DNA of 6,912 nucleotides from Paludibacter sp. (GTDB taxonomy: Bacteria; Bacteroidota; Bacteroidia; Bacteroidales; Paludibacteraceae). Positions 5,353 through 6,912 of this stretch are shown here, one piece after another (the first letter of the stretch is position 1; each line of letters begins with the position of its first letter). The notes under the pieces were generated by a model. That model was not told the DNA's origin. It worked only from the letters and a program-made list of their open reading frames with translations, and did not search any database. Location: NCBI GenBank assembly GCA_028705705.1, contig JAQWCZ010000106.1:1-6912 (forward strand), given 5' to 3'. A program made the translations under genes and the position numbers.

Positions 5353-6912
5353 ATGAATAAAAACTGGTTATATTCAATTCTAATAATAGTGATCATCTTA
5401 ACCGGATGTTCATCTGAACATACTATTTCAAACGGAAACCTGCAAATGCAGATAGACAAACAGATGCAGGTAAAGTTTTTATCACTTCATGAAAACACGG
5501 AGGTTATTTACAGTGATTTTTATGTTGCCGATGAACTGATTGCCAAAGAATTTAACGCCGGAAAATTTGAATTGAAAAAAATTGAAAAGTCAGAAAATGA
5601 GCAAAGTATCTATTATGATGTAATGGGTGAATATGATGAAGATGGTTTTAAAATAGCCAAACACCAGCAAATTACCATTCATAAAAACTTTCCTGATTTA
5701 TTGCTTTTTAAAACCTTTTATGTAAACCTTGGAGATAAAAAAGCGACCATAACTGCCTGGAAGAACCACGAATTGAGGGTAGAAGACCAAAACAGAGAAA
5801 ATCTGATGTGGTCATTCCAACCTTCTTCTACCAATAAAAGACAAGATTGGATTCTTCCTGTGAAAGAGGGATTCTACCAGAAAAATTACCTGGGCATGAA
5901 TAATTCGGATTATGGCGGTGGTATCCCCATGGTAAATATCTGGAGAAAAGATGGAGGTATAGCAACCGGTTTCACGGAATCAACATTAAAACTGGTTTCC
6001 ATGCCGGTTGAATGGATCAGATACGAAGATTATGCTACGGCTGCTCTCCTTTACGAATACGAAAATCCTGTAATATTGGATGAAAATGATACCATCAGAA
6101 CCTATGATAGTTTTGTAGCCATACATACCGGTGACTTTTTCAATCCGCTGAAACAATTTTCTGAATATATGCAGGCAGAAAAAGAGATTGTATTTCCTGA
6201 GCCTGAACCGGAAGCCTATGAACCGGTTTGGTGTGCTTGGGGATATGAAAGACAATTTACCATTGACGAAGTAATCGGCACGCTACCCAAAGTGAAAGAG
6301 CTGGGATTCAAGTGGGTGGATGTGGATGATGGTTACCAGATTGCTGAAGGAGACTGGGAAACGAATGAACGTTTTCCGGGAGGAGACAAAGATATGCGTC
6401 GTATGACGGATGAAATTCACAAACTGGGTTTAAAAGCCAAGCTCTGGTGGGCTCCCCTCGCAGCAGATCCGGGAACCAGTTTATTGAATAGACATCCTGA
6501 GATGTTGCTGAAAACCAGTGAATGGACTCCACAATTTATATCCTGGTGGGACAGTTATTACCTCTCCCCTGTTAATCCGGTTACCAAACAACATACCGAT
6601 GAATTGCTTAAACGATTCATGGTAACCTGGAACTTTGATGGACTTAAATTAGACGGGCAACACATGAATTGTTGTCCCGCCGACCACAACGAGGCCAGTC
6701 AGCTTGAATATCCTGAACAGGCAATAGAACTGTTACCGACCTATTTTAAACAGATATATGAAGTAGCACGTTCTTATAAGCCTGATGCAGTCATCCAAAA
6801 CTGTCCTTGTGGGTGTGCCATGAACTTCTTTAATATTCCCTACATGAATCAGGCTGTGGCTTCCGACCCTACTTCAAGCTTTCAGGTAAGGCTTAAAAAT
6901 AAAGCATACAGA
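5353..6912 (+). CDS. Alpha-galactosidase-like glycoside hydrolase (GH36/clan GH-D) lipoprotein, partial at the right edge
   Basis: An open frame of 520 codons from ATG 5353 reaches the window end without a stop, so the C-terminus is missing. Residues 1-19 form a lipoprotein signal: Lys3, a hydrophobic core, then LTGC with lipid-bearing Cys19. Residues about 25-275 form a beta-rich N-terminal domain, and a PEPEPE linker (282-287) leads into the barrel. Barrel landmarks are VWCAWGY (292-298), WVDVDDGYQ (321-329), GDWE (333-336), ERFPGG (339-344), LGLKAKLWWAP (358-368), FDGLKLDGQ (428-436) with probable nucleophile D434, NCPCGC (483-488), and ASDPTSSFQVR (503-513) with probable acid/base D505. 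This order matches GH36-type retaining alpha-galactosidases and alpha-N-acetylgalactosaminidases. The nucleophile motif LKLDGQ departs from the canonical KWDxN, so it may be a distinct subgroup. It would act in the periplasm or at the cell surface; the residues after Cys19 (SSEH) are not a strong surface-export signal. Operon context favours a galactosaminide or galactoside substrate. GH31 is a less likely alternative. Confidence 0.8.
   Translation, partial: MNKNWLYSILIIVIILTGCSSEHTISNGNLQMQIDKQMQVKFLSLHENTEVIYSDFYVADELIAKEFNAGKFELKKIEKSENEQSIYYDVMGEYDEDGFKIAKHQQITIHKNFPDLLLFKTFYVNLGDKKATITAWKNHELRVEDQNRENLMWSFQPSSTNKRQDWILPVKEGFYQKNYLGMNNSDYGGGIPMVNIWRKDGGIATGFTESTLKLVSMPVEWIRYEDYATAALLYEYENPVILDENDTIRTYDSFVAIHTGDFFNPLKQFSEYMQAEKEIVFPEPEPEAYEPVWCAWGYERQFTIDEVIGTLPKVKELGFKWVDVDDGYQIAEGDWETNERFPGGDKDMRRMTDEIHKLGLKAKLWWAPLAADPGTSLLNRHPEMLLKTSEWTPQFISWWDSYYLSPVNPVTKQHTDELLKRFMVTWNFDGLKLDGQHMNCCPADHNEASQLEYPEQAIELLPTYFKQIYEVARSYKPDAVIQNCPCGCAMNFFNIPYMNQAVASDPTSSFQVRLKNKAYR

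Noticed and set aside
5440..5475. Short direct repeat encoding QMQ twice near the lipoprotein N-terminus
   Set aside because: The repeat is only a few codons long and fits an ordinary beta-strand with biased codons, so it is not a meaningful repeat element.
5986..6532. Minus-strand open frames at 5986-6255 and 6308-6532
   Set aside because: They are antisense to the GH36-like gene, whose plus-strand frame is open for 520 codons with family motifs in order.

Overview
The window looks like a piece of a Bacteroidota (Bacteroidetes-like) genome. The DNA is AT-rich, genes start in A/T-rich leaders without Shine-Dalgarno motifs, a TAnnTTTG-type -7 element lies ahead of the first gene, and the last gene encodes a lipoprotein with a short LTGC lipobox. 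The assignment rests on these general traits and is an inference; no marker gene is present.

All six genes lie on the + strand and are tightly packed, so they probably form one operon. Positions 1-67 hold a candidate promoter with an inverted repeat inside it. Next come an AgaS-type SIS-domain sugar-phosphate isomerase/deaminase (68-1225), a GatZ/KbaZ-type tagatose-bisphosphate aldolase accessory subunit (1239-2468), a PfkB-family sugar kinase (2465-3415) and a GatY/KbaY-type class II aldolase (3412-4233). The kinase overlaps both neighbours by ATGA. They are followed by an exported amidohydrolase-2 family TIM-barrel protein (4240-5250) and an alpha-galactosidase-like (GH36/clan GH-D) lipoprotein that starts at 5353 and runs off the right edge.

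The first four genes encode a plausible lower pathway for galactosamine-type sugars. AgaS would convert galactosamine-6-phosphate to tagatose-6-phosphate, the PfkB kinase would make tagatose-1,6-bisphosphate, and KbaY with KbaZ would split it to glycerone phosphate and glyceraldehyde-3-phosphate. The downstream GH36-like lipoprotein could release alpha-linked galactose or N-acetylgalactosamine outside the cytoplasm. No transporter, regulator, GalNAc kinase separate from the PfkB protein, or GalNAc-6-phosphate deacetylase is visible, so the upper pathway is either outside the window or different.

The most notable anomaly is in the amidohydrolase gene. Its frame stops at a TAG (5248-5250), but the same frame continues for 25 more codons to a TAA at 5326-5328. 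That extension reads like the normal C-terminus of this family. The TAG sits where a Trp (TGG) is expected, which suggests a recent nonsense mutation, a sequencing error, or less likely readthrough. Beyond this, the window is an ordinary sugar-utilisation operon; I see no defence system, mobile element, CRISPR array or RNA gene.
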